Shown piece after piece: positions 17,282 to 25,429 of a DNA stretch of 64,000 nt. The DNA lies in contig JACKLP010000012.1 in NCBI GenBank assembly GCA_024235875.1, positions 19,403-83,402 of the forward strand, written 5' to 3'. Under the pieces are notes generated by a model that did not search any database, had not been told where the DNA came from, and saw only the letters and a list, made by a program, of their open reading frames with translations. Position 1 is the stretch's first letter, and each line of letters opens with the position of its first letter. The position numbers and the translations under genes were made by a program. Origin of the DNA: Burkholderiaceae bacterium. Its GTDB lineage: Bacteria; Pseudomonadota; Gammaproteobacteria; Burkholderiales; Burkholderiaceae_E.

Positions 17282-18139
17282 ATGAAATTCGAAGAAGGGA
17301 AGCTGACCGACGCCGTGCTCGCGCGCATGCAGGATTGCGACGATCCGCGGTTCAAGACGATCATGACCAGCCTGATCCGGCACCTGCACGACTTCGTGCG
17401 CGACGTCGAGCTCACCGAGGGTGAATGGTTCGAAGCGATCCAGTGGCTCACCGCCACCGGCCAGAAATGCGACGACAAGCGCCAGGAGTACATTCTCGCC
17501 TCCGATACGCTCGGGGTCTCGATGCTGGTCGACGCGATCAATCATCGCTTTCCGGCCGGCGCGACCGAGAGCACCGTGTTTGGTCCGTTCTTCGTCGAGG
17601 GGGCGGCCGATTTCGAGAAGTGGGCCGACCTCTCCAACGGGGCCAAGGGCATGCCCTGCTTCATGTCGGGCACGGTGCGCGGCACCGATGGCAAGCCGAT
17701 CGCCAATGCCCTGATCGACGTCTGGCAGTCCGATGGCGAGGAAGGCCTCTACGATGTCCAGGTGCCCGATGGCGAGTTCTACTGTCGCGGCCGTATTCGC
17801 ACCGACGCCGAGGGGCGCTACGGGTTCCGGACCGTGCAGCCGACCAGTTACCCGGTGCCGGTCGACGGTCCGGTCGGGGTGATGCTCACCAAGATGGGGC
17901 GTCATCCGATGCGGCCCGCGCACGTGCACACGATGATCACCGCACCGGGCCACGAGCGCCTGACCACGCATGTCTTCGTCAAGGGCGATCCCTACCTGGA
18001 ATCCGACGCCGTGTTCGGCGTCAAGGAATCGCTGGTGGTCGAGTTCACGCAAAACCCGGCCGGGGCCACGCCCGATGGCGGTCGCTGCGATCGGCCGTTC
18101 TCCACGGCCACCTACGATTTCGTCCTGGCCAAGTCCTGA
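17282..18139 (+). CDS. hydroxyquinol 1,2-dioxygenase (intradiol)
   Basis: Intradiol ring-cleavage enzyme converting 1,2,4-benzenetriol to maleylacetate. The 285-residue protein starts at ATG 17282 after AAGAGGAAGAAGCG. The Fe(III) ligands are visible as Tyr157, Tyr190, His214 and His216 (in RPAHVHTMI), each exactly seven residues lower than in the characterised Nocardioides enzyme. The N-terminal helical domain (about 1-100) is the intradiol dimerisation/lipid-binding domain. Pairing with maleylacetate reductase favours hydroxyquinol over catechol or chlorocatechol, because those pathways also need a cycloisomerase, which is absent. Confidence 0.93.
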   Translation: MKFEEGKLTDAVLARMQDCDDPRFKTIMTSLIRHLHDFVRDVELTEGEWFEAIQWLTATGQKCDDKRQEYILASDTLGVSMLVDAINHRFPAGATESTVFGPFFVEGAADFEKWADLSNGAKGMPCFMSGTVRGTDGKPIANALIDVWQSDGEEGLYDVQVPDGEFYCRGRIRTDAEGRYGFRTVQPTSYPVPVDGPVGVMLTKMGRHPMRPAHVHTMITAPGHERLTTHVFVKGDPYLESDAVFGVKESLVVEFTQNPAGATPDGGRCDRPFSTATYDFVLAKS

Positions 18140-18146
18140 TCCGGCC

Positions 18147-18533
18147 ATGACCCGGGCCCCCGACTGGCGGTCGCATCCGGGCGCTCCCTTGCGGGGCACC
18201 CGGGTCTGCGCGCTGGCCGACCTGCCCCCGGACAACGGCCGCGAAGTGGTGTTCGGCGCGGCCGACTATCCGTTGCGAATCGCGGTCTTCCGGTTCGGCG
18301 ACACGGCGCGAGCCTATGTGAACCGATGCCCCCACTTCGGCATCCCGTTCGAGTGCGCGCCGGGCGTCTTTTCGGTGCACGATGCACCCGGCGGCGGTCG
18401 CCAGGTCCTGTGCCCGCACCACGCGGCCCTTTTCGATCTCGACGACGGTCGCTGCGTCGACGGTCCCGGCCTCGGGTCGCGGCTGTGCGCGGTGCCGCTG
18501 GAGGTCGTCGACGGTGTGATCCGGATCGCCTGA
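18147..18533 (+). CDS. Rieske [2Fe-2S] ferredoxin
   Basis: A 128-residue single-domain Rieske protein. The cluster ligands are Cys61/His63 in CPHFGIPFE and Cys89/His92 in CPHHAALFDLDDGRCVDGPG, the C-x-H / C-x2-H pattern. The gene starts 7 bases after the dioxygenase stop, so it is in the same operon. Such ferredoxins usually feed electrons to Rieske oxygenases. No terminal oxygenase alpha subunit is in the window, so its partner is either elsewhere or the protein supports a neighbour in another way. Confidence 0.9.
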   Translation: MTRAPDWRSHPGAPLRGTRVCALADLPPDNGREVVFGAADYPLRIAVFRFGDTARAYVNRCPHFGIPFECAPGVFSVHDAPGGGRQVLCPHHAALFDLDDGRCVDGPGLGSRLCAVPLEVVDGVIRIA

Positions 18534-18594
18534 GTGCGGGCCGCGGTGGCGCGGCCCGCCTCGCTCGTCTTCAACCCGCAGGAGAATCAACGAA

Positions 18595-18975
18595 ATGTCA
18601 GATCAGCAAGTGTTCGACACCATCACCGCACTCGACGAGGAGCGACTGCGACTGACCGTCGCGGGCGATATCGATGCCGTCGAGAAGACGATCGGTTCGT
18701 CGCTGCGCTATGTGCACGGTAGTGCGACCGACGAGGACCGCGCGCTCTACCTCGAGCGCCTTCGAAACGGCTACTACGACTACAAGTCGCTCGAGAACCT
18801 GCGCCGCGAGTTCCGCCGTTTCGGCGATACCGTGCTGGTGCATGGCGACCTTAAGATCCATGTGGTCGCGAACGGCAACGAGCGCAGTTTCACCAGCCGC
18901 TATCTGCAGGTCTGGGCCAAGGAAGGCGGCCAGTGGAAGTTCGTTTCCTGGCAGACCACGATGATCCCGGCCTGA
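18595..18975 (+). CDS. NTF2-like (SnoaL/DUF4440-type) small protein
   Basis: A 126-residue cone-shaped alpha/beta-barrel protein judged by pattern: N-terminal helix with DEERLRLTVAGDIDAVEKTIG, a YVHGSATDEDRALYLERL segment, then strands ending VWAKEGGQWKFVSWQTT. The ending is the DUF4440/SnoaL signature. It could be an isomerase, hydratase or binding protein for a ring-cleavage intermediate. It is not a Rieske oxygenase beta subunit, which is longer (about 170-190). A GGAGAATCAACGAA ribosome-binding site precedes it. Confidence 0.85.
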   Translation: MSDQQVFDTITALDEERLRLTVAGDIDAVEKTIGSSLRYVHGSATDEDRALYLERLRNGYYDYKSLENLRREFRRFGDTVLVHGDLKIHVVANGNERSFTSRYLQVWAKEGGQWKFVSWQTTMIPA

Positions 18976-19009
18976 AGCCGACCGATCGAACCCAAGCGAG
19001 AGACCCGAA

Positions 19010-19600
19010 ATGATCGACGACAAGGCGCTCGATGCGCTTTTCCGCGAAGCCCGAACGGCCAACGGCTGGCTCGATGCCGAGGTGACCGACGCCCAGTTGC
19101 GGCAGGCCTACGACCTGATGAAGATGGCGCCGACCGCGGCCAATGCGCAGCCCGCGCGCATCGTGTTCCTGCGCTCGCCAAGCGCCAAGGAGCGACTGCG
19201 GCCCGCCCTGTCCGAGGGCAACCTGGCCAAGACGATGGCCGCCCCGGTGGTCGCGATCGTGGCCTACGACACGCATTTCCACGAGCACCTGCCGCGCGTG
19301 TTCCCGCACAATCCAGGCGCCAAGTCCTGGTTCGACGGTGACGAGAAGAAGGCCGCACGCGAGTTGTCCGCGTTTCGGAACGGCAGCCTGCAGGGGGCTT
19401 ATTTCATCCTGGCCGCGCGCGCGGTGGGGCTGGATTGCGGCCCGATGTCGGGGTTCGACAATGCCCGGCTCGACGCCGAGTTCTTTCCCGACGGACGCTT
19501 CCGGTCGAACTTTCTGTGCAATCTCGGTCGCAGCGATCCCGCCAAGGTCTTTGCACGCAGTCCGCGTCTGAGCTTCGACGAAGCCTGCCAGGTGCTTTGA
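19010..19600 (+). CDS. nitroreductase family protein, RutE-like (malonic semialdehyde reductase type)
   Basis: A 196-residue FMN-binding nitroreductase-fold protein, the same length as E. coli RutE. Matching segments are MKMAPTAANAQPARIVFLRS (about 37-56), the LSEGNLAKTMAAPVVAIVAYD block and LDCGPMSGFDNARLDAEFF near 141-159. RutE/HadB proteins reduce malonic semialdehyde to 3-hydroxypropionate; some homologues act on quinones or nitro groups. No other rut gene is nearby, so here it is more likely part of the aromatic cluster, perhaps reducing a quinoid or aldehyde intermediate. It is 34 bases after the NTF2-like gene. Confidence 0.87.
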   Translation: MIDDKALDALFREARTANGWLDAEVTDAQLRQAYDLMKMAPTAANAQPARIVFLRSPSAKERLRPALSEGNLAKTMAAPVVAIVAYDTHFHEHLPRVFPHNPGAKSWFDGDEKKAARELSAFRNGSLQGAYFILAARAVGLDCGPMSGFDNARLDAEFFPDGRFRSNFLCNLGRSDPAKVFARSPRLSFDEACQVL

Positions 19601-19621
19601 CACGCGCGCGCTTGCGACTCG

Positions 19622-20095
19622 ATGACCGTAACGGGGCAGGGTGACACGACGGCCAGGGGCGGTGTCGCACCGTCTCGCCCCCGGGTGTCCGAGGCCCGTC
19701 GCCTGGGCTGGTTCCTCGCGGTCGGCACCGCGGCGGCACTGGTTCATCTGTCGGTGGCCTGGTTGTTGGTCGGCCAGGTCGGGATGTCGCCGCTGAACGC
19801 GAATGTGATCGCGTTCGCGGTGGCGTTCTTCGTCGGATTCGCGGGCCATTTCAGCCTGACCTTCGCGGGAACGGGGGCCCGGTGGCTGCGCGCGCTGCCT
19901 CGGTTCGCCGCCGTGGCGATCGCGGGTTTCCTCACCAATCAGGCAGCCTATGCCGTGCTGCTCGAGCGCTTCGGCGAACGTTGGTACCTGCCCTTGCTGG
20001 CCCTGGTGCTGATCGCCGTGGCCGCGGTCACTTATCTGCTCGGTCGTGTCTGGGCGTTCGCGGATGCGGGTCGATCCGATCGGCAAGCGCCGTGA
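19622..20095 (+). CDS. GtrA-family membrane protein
   Basis: A 157-residue inner-membrane protein with four hydrophobic helices (about 30-50, 56-76, 90-108 and 118-140) and the GtrA features FLAVGTAAALVHLSVAW, NANVIAFAVAFFVGFAGHFSLTF and VTYLLGRVWAF. GtrA proteins are thought to help move undecaprenyl-phosphate-linked sugars across the inner membrane. Its stop overlaps the GTG start of the deacetylase gene (GTGA). In the Bordetella lgm locus a protein of this kind accompanies the same set of enzymes. It could start 21 bases after the RutE-like gene on the same transcript, or from its own promoter. Confidence 0.88.
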   Translation: MTVTGQGDTTARGGVAPSRPRVSEARRLGWFLAVGTAAALVHLSVAWLLVGQVGMSPLNANVIAFAVAFFVGFAGHFSLTFAGTGARWLRALPRFAAVAIAGFLTNQAAYAVLLERFGERWYLPLLALVLIAVAAVTYLLGRVWAFADAGRSDRQAP

Positions 20096-20934
20096 CGCCG
20101 ATCATCGTCAACGCCGATGACTACGGCCTGGTCGAGTCGGTCGACGCCGCGATCATCGCGCTGGGTCGGCTCGGCGTGGTGACGGCGTGCAGCGCGATGG
20201 TCGAGCCGTCGCGCTGGCCGATTGCGGCCGCCGCGTTTCGTGGCGCGTTCGGCACGGGCGGGAATGGCACGCCCGAGATCGGCCTGCACCTGGACCTGGG
20301 TAGCTCCGGCGTCGGGCTGCCGCGCACCCTCGTGCGCGCCTATGCGCGGCAATTGGAGCGGGGTGCGCTGCAGGGACTGGTCGACCGCCAGCTCGATCGG
20401 TTCGAGGACGAAATCGGCGCGGCGCCGGTGTTCGTGGACGGCCATGAGCATGTGCACCAGTTGCCCCGGGTTCGCGACGTGCTCGTCGACCGGCTGCTGG
20501 CGCGATATCGTGGCGACGCCATGCCGGCCATCCGGATTTGCGCCCCGAGTCGCTGGCGCGGCATGAAGGCGGCGCTGATCGGTGTACTCGGTGCGTCCGC
20601 GCTGCGCAGCCTGGCCGGGGCGGCCGGCCTGCCGACCAACAGCGACTTCGCGGGGGTCTACGATTTCTCGCCGTCGGCGGACCTGCCAGCGCTTTGGCGA
20701 CGCTGGGTGTCGACATCGGCGGGGCCACGGCCGGTGATCATGTGCCATGTGGCGCTGCCGGGCGAGGTCGCAGCCGCCGGCGATCGAATCGCCGGCGCGC
20801 GCGAGCGCGAGTTCGCCTGGCTGTCGAGCCCTGGCTTTGGGCAACTGCTCGAGTCACTCGATGCGCGGCCGATCGGCTGGCGCGGCCAGGGACCGGCGAC
20901 GCGATGCGTGAGTCCTGTTCGGCAGGCCCCTTAA
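20092..20934 (+). CDS. YdjC/ChbG-family carbohydrate deacetylase (NaxD/LgmC-like)
   Basis: A 280-residue member of the YdjC/HpnK deacetylase family. The start is the GTG at 20092, overlapping the gtrA stop, so the protein opens with TPIIVNADDYGLVESVD, in which the DD pair binds metal. Further motifs are PEIGLHLDLGSSG (about 62-74), FVDGHEHVHQLPRV (about 115-128, second metal ligands) and PVIMCHVALPGEV. Family members remove N-acetyl groups from chito-oligosaccharides or undecaprenyl-phosphate hexosamines (NaxD in Francisella). The adjacent GT2 and ArnT-like genes support a lipid-linked amino sugar as the substrate here. Confidence 0.87.
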   Translation: MTPIIVNADDYGLVESVDAAIIALGRLGVVTACSAMVEPSRWPIAAAAFRGAFGTGGNGTPEIGLHLDLGSSGVGLPRTLVRAYARQLERGALQGLVDRQLDRFEDEIGAAPVFVDGHEHVHQLPRVRDVLVDRLLARYRGDAMPAIRICAPSRWRGMKAALIGVLGASALRSLAGAAGLPTNSDFAGVYDFSPSADLPALWRRWVSTSAGPRPVIMCHVALPGEVAAAGDRIAGAREREFAWLSSPGFGQLLESLDARPIGWRGQGPATRCVSPVRQAP

Positions 20935-20946
20935 TATCCATTTAAT
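20930..20946 (+). promoter_or_regulatory. PmrA/QseB-type direct repeat upstream of the GT2 gene
   Basis: CTTAAT-ATCCA-TTTAAT: two 6-base half sites with a 5-base spacer, 70 bases before the GT2 start. It closely follows the PmrA box (CTTAAT-N5-CTTAAT); only one base of the second half differs. It overlaps the deacetylase stop codon. The matching response regulator is encoded 5 kb downstream. Confidence 0.65.
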
Positions 20947-21015
20947 CATCGGCGCGCACAATGCTCGTAACGCCTCCTGCCGGCAGCGGCGGGGCGAAGC
21001 CAGCCAGGTCGTGTC

Positions 21016-22107
21016 ATGAGCAGCAAAGCCGAGTCCTCTCACCTGAACCGTTTCGTGGTGGCCGGGTCCACCGGGGCGGAGCACGACGCGATCGCCGGCG
21101 CCGGGTCCCATGGGCGTCCGGCAGAAGCCCTTGGCAAGCGGACGGATCCGGATGGTCAACGTCGCGCGATCCGTTCGCCGCGGATTTCCTGCGTCGTCCC
21201 GGCACGCGATGAATCCGCGAACCTGGCGCAGCTGTTGCCGCGCCTGTTCGACGTGCTCAAAGGCCTTGGCTCCGACTGGGAAGTCATCATCGTCGACGAC
21301 GGCAGCACCGATGCGACGGCTCGGGTCGTCGAGCCCTGGTGCGCGGGTGGTCATGTACGCCTGGTGCAGTTGTCGCGCAACTTCGGCAAGGAAGCCGCGC
21401 TATCGGCCGGACTCGAGCGGGTCGGCGGCGATGTCGCCATCTTGCTCGACGCCGACCTGCAGCACCCGCCCGAACTGATCCCGACCATGGTCGAGCAATG
21501 GCGCACGGGAGTGGACGTGGTCTATGCCTGCATCGCGCAGCGCCGTGGCGAGCCACTCGGCAAGCGAATGGGCGCCGCGCTCGCCTATCGCTTGCTGAAC
21601 ATCGGCGGGCAGGCGCACATTCCGGCGCATGCGGGCGATTTCCGACTGCTCGACCGTGCGGTGGTCGACGCGATCGTTTCGATGCCCGAGCGCAACCGAT
21701 TCATGAAGGGGCTCTACGCCTGGGTCGGGTTCAGAAGCGTCGCGCTACCGTACACGCCCGCCCCGCGGACTTCGGGCAAGAGTCACTATTCGATCTGGCG
21801 CCTTGCCGCCCTCGCACTCGATGGTATCGCCGCCTTCACGAGCTGGCCCTTGCGCGCGGTCTTCGTCTGCGGCGCGGCGCTTGCGCTCGCGTCGATCAGC
21901 TACGGTACCGTGCTGACCATCGCCTACCTGCTCGATGGAAACCCGGTCTCGGGCTGGACCACGTTGGCCGTCGGCCTGATGTTCTTCTCCGGCGTGCAAC
22001 TCGTGTCGCTCGGTATCGTCGGCGAGTATGTCGGGCGGATCTATCGCGAGGTCAAGGGGCGTCCACTGGTGGTCGTGCGGCGCGACATCGGCACGGGCTT
22101 GAAGTAA
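21016..22107 (+). CDS. family 2 glycosyltransferase, polyprenyl-phosphate sugar synthase type (LgmA/FlmF/ArnC-like)
   Basis: A 363-residue GT2 enzyme. The first 55 residues are non-conserved; the catalytic domain then starts with ISCVVPARDESANL, IIVDDGSTDAT (about 92-102) and LLDADLQHPPE (the DxD-like motif, about 143-153). Two C-terminal transmembrane helices (about 272-296 and 315-337) end in the VGEYVGRIYREVKGRP motif typical of ArnC, GtrB and dolichol-P-sugar synthases. It should load a sugar onto undecaprenyl phosphate. A PmrA-like box lies upstream. The start could be an internal residue closer to residue 50. Its neighbours argue for an amino-sugar donor. Confidence 0.9.
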   Translation: MSSKAESSHLNRFVVAGSTGAEHDAIAGAGSHGRPAEALGKRTDPDGQRRAIRSPRISCVVPARDESANLAQLLPRLFDVLKGLGSDWEVIIVDDGSTDATARVVEPWCAGGHVRLVQLSRNFGKEAALSAGLERVGGDVAILLDADLQHPPELIPTMVEQWRTGVDVVYACIAQRRGEPLGKRMGAALAYRLLNIGGQAHIPAHAGDFRLLDRAVVDAIVSMPERNRFMKGLYAWVGFRSVALPYTPAPRTSGKSHYSIWRLAALALDGIAAFTSWPLRAVFVCGAALALASISYGTVLTIAYLLDGNPVSGWTTLAVGLMFFSGVQLVSLGIVGEYVGRIYREVKGRPLVVVRRDIGTGLK

Positions 22108-22149
22108 TGCCTGGCCACGTGGATCCATGCCCGGCCCGACTCTAGTCCG

Positions 22150-23814
22150 ATGACGGTGCACGCCTTGCCGCGCGAGTCGGCTGCCGACGCCGGACCGATG
22201 TCCCGCAGCCGTACCTGGATGCCGGTGCTGCTCGCGGCGCTATGGTTGGGCGCCACCCTCGGGTGGCGAGCGCTTGCGCTACCCGACGAGGGTCGCTACG
22301 CCGGCGTCGCGTGGGAGATGCTCCGCTCGGGGCATTGGCTGGTGCCCTCGCTCGATGGCTTGCCCTATTTCCACAAGCCTCCGCTGTTCTACTGGCTGAC
22401 GGCCGGTGCTTTCGCGCTCTTCGATGTCTCGGGCTGGACCGCCCGCGTCGCACCCTGGCTCGGCGCCGTGGTCGCCGTCGCGGCGATCCATTCGCTCGCC
22501 TTGCGGGTGAAGGGCGCCGTGTTCGCGCGCAACGTGGTCCTGGTCCTGGCGACCCAGCCGTTCTTCTATGCCGGCGCGCAGTATGCGAACCTCGACATGC
22601 TGGTCGCCGGCATGATCGCCGCATCGGTCGTGTGTTTCGCGATCGCGGCGGTCCGGGCCGATACCGGCGAGCCGTTTCGAGCCGTCGCCGTGGCCGCATG
22701 GGTGGCGATGGCGCTCGCCGTGCTCGCCAAGGGCCTCATCGGCATCGTCCTGCCCATCGCGATCGTCGGGCTGTGGCTGATATTGCTGCGCCGCTGGCGA
22801 ATCATCGTCGCGCTGTGCGCGTGGCCGGGCCTGCTCGCGTTCTTCCTGCTGGCCGCGCCCTGGTTCATCGCCGTCGGAGACAGGGTGCCGGGCTTTCTCG
22901 ACTATTTCTTCGTCGAGCAGCATTTCCGCCGCTACCTCGGAAGCTCGTTCAACAACCGGCATCCGTTCTGGTTCCTGCCGGTGGCGCTTGCGCTGCTGTG
23001 CCTGCCCTGGAGCGCCTGGTTGCCGCTCGCGGGAACCCGTGGCGTTCGCAGCTTGCTGAGGCGCGGGCAAGCGCTCGCGCAACCGGCGTCGATGCACGCG
23101 CTGATGCTCGTCTGGGCCGGGACCGTACTGGTCTTCTTCTCGATTCCGTCGTCCAAGCTCGTGGGCTACGTCCTGCCCTGCCTGCCACCATTGGCATGGC
23201 TGATCGCGCTGGCCGCATCGAGGTCGTCTGGCGTGCGTGCCCGGGCCTGGTGGCGGGCGAGCGCCATCATCGCGGCAATCGTCTGCGTCTCGAGCATCGG
23301 CGCGATCGCGATCTGGTACCCGTACTCGTCCCAGACGGTAGCGCATGCGCTCGACGCGAACCGGAAGGCGGGCGAGCCGATCTATTTCGTGGGCGACTAC
23401 TATTTCGATCTGCCCTTGCTCGCCCGCTTGCACTCGCCCGTGATCGTGGTCGACGAATGGGCCGATCCCGCGATTCGGGCGCGGGACAACTGGCGCAAGG
23501 AGTTGGCCGATGCGGCGCGATTCGCACCCGCGCGCGGCCGCGAGGTCCTGGTTCCGTATGCCCAGGCGCGGGTACGGCTTTGCGCCGGACCGACCGCATG
23601 GATCGTCTCGCCGGCGCGAAGCCCGCGCGGGTTCGCCGATGCGATTCCGATCGTCGCGAACTCGGGCCATCTGGTGCTTCGGCGCTTCGATCCGGCATCG
23701 CCCGATGCTGCCCGCGCGCTCGCTTGTCCGGCCGGTTCCGCGACGCCGGCTGCGGCTCGGCGGCAGGGGCCTGGCGGCGCAACGACCGCCACTGCGAGCG
23801 CCCCAGGCTCGTGA
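22150..23814 (+). CDS. ArnT-like lipid A glycosyltransferase (GT83/PMT_2 family)
   Basis: A 554-residue polytopic membrane transferase. Near residue 43 it has DEGRYAGVAWEML, then HWLVPSLDGLPYFHKPPLFYWL (about 60-81), the ArnT signature loop that binds polyprenyl-phosphate sugar. About ten to twelve hydrophobic helices follow, then a periplasmic C-terminal domain beginning near residue 400 (EPIYFVGDYYFDLPLLARL). ArnT transfers 4-amino-arabinose to lipid A phosphate; close relatives transfer galactosamine (FlmK) or glucosamine (LgmB). With a YdjC deacetylase and no arnA/arnB here, a hexosamine is the better guess. It lies 42 bases after the GT2 gene. Confidence 0.9.
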   Translation: MTVHALPRESAADAGPMSRSRTWMPVLLAALWLGATLGWRALALPDEGRYAGVAWEMLRSGHWLVPSLDGLPYFHKPPLFYWLTAGAFALFDVSGWTARVAPWLGAVVAVAAIHSLALRVKGAVFARNVVLVLATQPFFYAGAQYANLDMLVAGMIAASVVCFAIAAVRADTGEPFRAVAVAAWVAMALAVLAKGLIGIVLPIAIVGLWLILLRRWRIIVALCAWPGLLAFFLLAAPWFIAVGDRVPGFLDYFFVEQHFRRYLGSSFNNRHPFWFLPVALALLCLPWSAWLPLAGTRGVRSLLRRGQALAQPASMHALMLVWAGTVLVFFSIPSSKLVGYVLPCLPPLAWLIALAASRSSGVRARAWWRASAIIAAIVCVSSIGAIAIWYPYSSQTVAHALDANRKAGEPIYFVGDYYFDLPLLARLHSPVIVVDEWADPAIRARDNWRKELADAARFAPARGREVLVPYAQARVRLCAGPTAWIVSPARSPRGFADAIPIVANSGHLVLRRFDPASPDAARALACPAGSATPAAARRQGPGGATTATASAPGS

Positions 23815-23823
23815 GCGCGGCGA

Positions 23824-24042
23824 CTATCGAAACTCGAACACCACGCCGAGCTCGACCGAGGCCAGGGGAACGTAGGCCAGCTCGACTTCAAGGTCCCGGC
23901 TTCGGCCATCGAAGCCCAGTGTCGCGCCAAGCTTGCGTTGCCCGATGTCGCCGGTCCGCGCGAACCCGAAGTCGGCGGCATCGGCGCCGACGGGCCAAAG
24001 CAATGTGATCGCGACCGCCAGCGCAAGCAGGCGCGCCGGTCG
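23824..24042 (-). CDS. possible small exported protein, start unresolved
   Basis: An open frame of about 72 codons ending TAG at 23824. It reads as a signal peptide (RLLALAVAITLLWPVGADA-A) followed by a beta-rich tail with alternating hydrophobics (KLGATLGF, LEVELAYVPLASVELGVVFEF), like the last strands of an outer membrane barrel. There is no ATG, GTG or TTG in a good position; CTG at 24030 would give 68 residues, or translation could begin inside the kinase gene, whose stop lies at 24047. It is directly downstream of the kinase on the same strand. It could be a small envelope protein of the same regulon or a decayed gene. Confidence 0.35.
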   Translation of the reverse strand, partial: RPARLLALAVAITLLWPVGADAADFGFARTGDIGQRKLGATLGFDGRSRDLEVELAYVPLASVELGVVFEFR

Positions 24043-24046
24043 CCGA

Positions 24047-25429
24047 TCAGCTCGCGGGCGGCGTTCGCGCGAAGCGCACGCGCACCGAAAGGCCGACGCC
24101 TCGCGGGCCGTCTGCCAGCGTGATCCCGGCATCGTGTCGGTCGGCGATCGCACGCACGATCGACAGGCCCAGTCCGCTGCCCGGGATGATGCCGGGGCTG
24201 TTCCAGTCGTCGGGCATGGCGCCGGCACGCGCGAATCGCTCGAAGACGCGCTCGCGTTGATCGGGCGCGATGCCGGGTCCCTGATCGACGATCGACAGGT
24301 ACACGTGGTGCTCGTCGCAGTCGACGGCGACGTCGATCGTGCTTGCGGACGGGGCGTGGTTGATCGCATTTCGCAGCAGATTGTCGACCAGGATCCCGAT
24401 CTGCTCGGGCTCGCCGTCGATCCATGCCTGCTCGGATGTCTCGAAGTGAAGCATGCAGCCGCGCTCGCGCACAAGGGGCGCGACGCGGCCGATCGAGGCC
24501 TCGACGGCTGCGCCGAGCCAGAAGCGCTGGAACGGCTCCGCGCGCCCGGAATCGTCGGCGCGCGAGAGGTCGAGCAGCCCGGCAACGAGGCGCTCGGCCC
24601 GTTTCATGCCGGCCTCGAGTTCGAAGATCGCGCTCGCGCGGCCGTCGTCGTCTCGGGCATTGCACAGGTTGCGCGTCTGGATCCGCAGCACGGCCAGGGG
24701 GGTACGCAGCTCGTGTGCCGCGTCGGCGACGAACCGACGTTGCGTGGCGAGGGATTCGTCGAGTCGCTTCATCAGGTCGTTGGTGGCATCGACGAATGGA
24801 AGCGCCTCGCCCGGAATCCCCGTGGTGTCGAGTGGCTCGAGCGCACCGGGCCGACGCTGTCGCAATGTAGCCGCCGCCCGATCCAGTGGCGCGAGCACCC
24901 GGCCCAACGCCCAGGTGAGCGCCGCCGCAAGCGCGGCCACGAGGGCGATGGCGGGCACCAGCAGATCGAGAGCGGCATCGCGCGCGAGCATGCGACGCGT
25001 GCTCTCGCGCTGCGCGGCCAGCGTGCTGCCATCGCCATGGTCGAGCCGAAACACGTGCCACAGCGCGCCGTCGGCCCCGAGGCGGTGCAGCCCTTGCGAC
25101 GGCGGGACGGGGGGGCGTTCGCTTGCGGGGCGGCTTGCCAGGACTTCGCCGCCTGGTGAGAGCCGCTGGAGCACGATGGCGATCTCGTCTTCGTCATCGG
25201 CTTCCAGCCTGCGCGCGAGCTCCGGGACGGCGCCCGGATCGAACAAGTCGATCGCTGTCCCGGCACGAGGCGATCGGGCCGCCGCGATCGATGCGACTCG
25301 GAGCATCTCGTCGAAGGCCTCGCCGAGCTCATCATGTCCGAAACGGTACGCGACGAGCATCATCGACGCCGTTCCGATCAGGATCGTCGATCCGATCACG
25401 AACAGCAGCGATCGACGCAAGGTCGGCAT
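24047..25429 (-). CDS. two-component sensor histidine kinase (PmrB/QseC-like)
   Basis: A 460-residue EnvZ-class sensor kinase in the inner membrane. The start at 25429 overlaps the response regulator stop by 4 bases (ATGA). A first transmembrane helix (LLFVIGSTILIGTASMMLV, residues 8-26) is followed by a periplasmic domain of about 130 residues and a second helix near 165-187. Then come HAMP, the H-box FVADAAHELRTPL (His near 257), an N-box (LLRNAINHAP) and the G-boxes DQGPGIAPDQ and GSGLGLSIV. Kinases of this class sense cationic peptides, Fe3+ or low pH (PmrB) or related envelope signals (QseC). Its position beside the lipid A-modification genes supports that role. Confidence 0.92.
   Translation of the reverse strand: MPTLRRSLLFVIGSTILIGTASMMLVAYRFGHDELGEAFDEMLRVASIAAARSPRAGTAIDLFDPGAVPELARRLEADDEDEIAIVLQRLSPGGEVLASRPASERPPVPPSQGLHRLGADGALWHVFRLDHGDGSTLAAQRESTRRMLARDAALDLLVPAIALVAALAAALTWALGRVLAPLDRAAATLRQRRPGALEPLDTTGIPGEALPFVDATNDLMKRLDESLATQRRFVADAAHELRTPLAVLRIQTRNLCNARDDDGRASAIFELEAGMKRAERLVAGLLDLSRADDSGRAEPFQRFWLGAAVEASIGRVAPLVRERGCMLHFETSEQAWIDGEPEQIGILVDNLLRNAINHAPSASTIDVAVDCDEHHVYLSIVDQGPGIAPDQRERVFERFARAGAMPDDWNSPGIIPGSGLGLSIVRAIADRHDAGITLADGPRGVGLSVRVRFARTPPAS

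Noticed and set aside
18595..18975. Beta subunit of a Rieske ring-hydroxylating dioxygenase
   Set aside because: Same fold family and next to a Rieske ferredoxin, but too short and matching the DUF4440/SnoaL pattern; no alpha subunit is present.
20092..20934. HpnK-type hopanoid biosynthesis function for the YdjC/ChbG protein
   Set aside because: No hpn or shc gene is nearby; the neighbouring lipid-carrier sugar enzymes fit a NaxD/LgmC role better.
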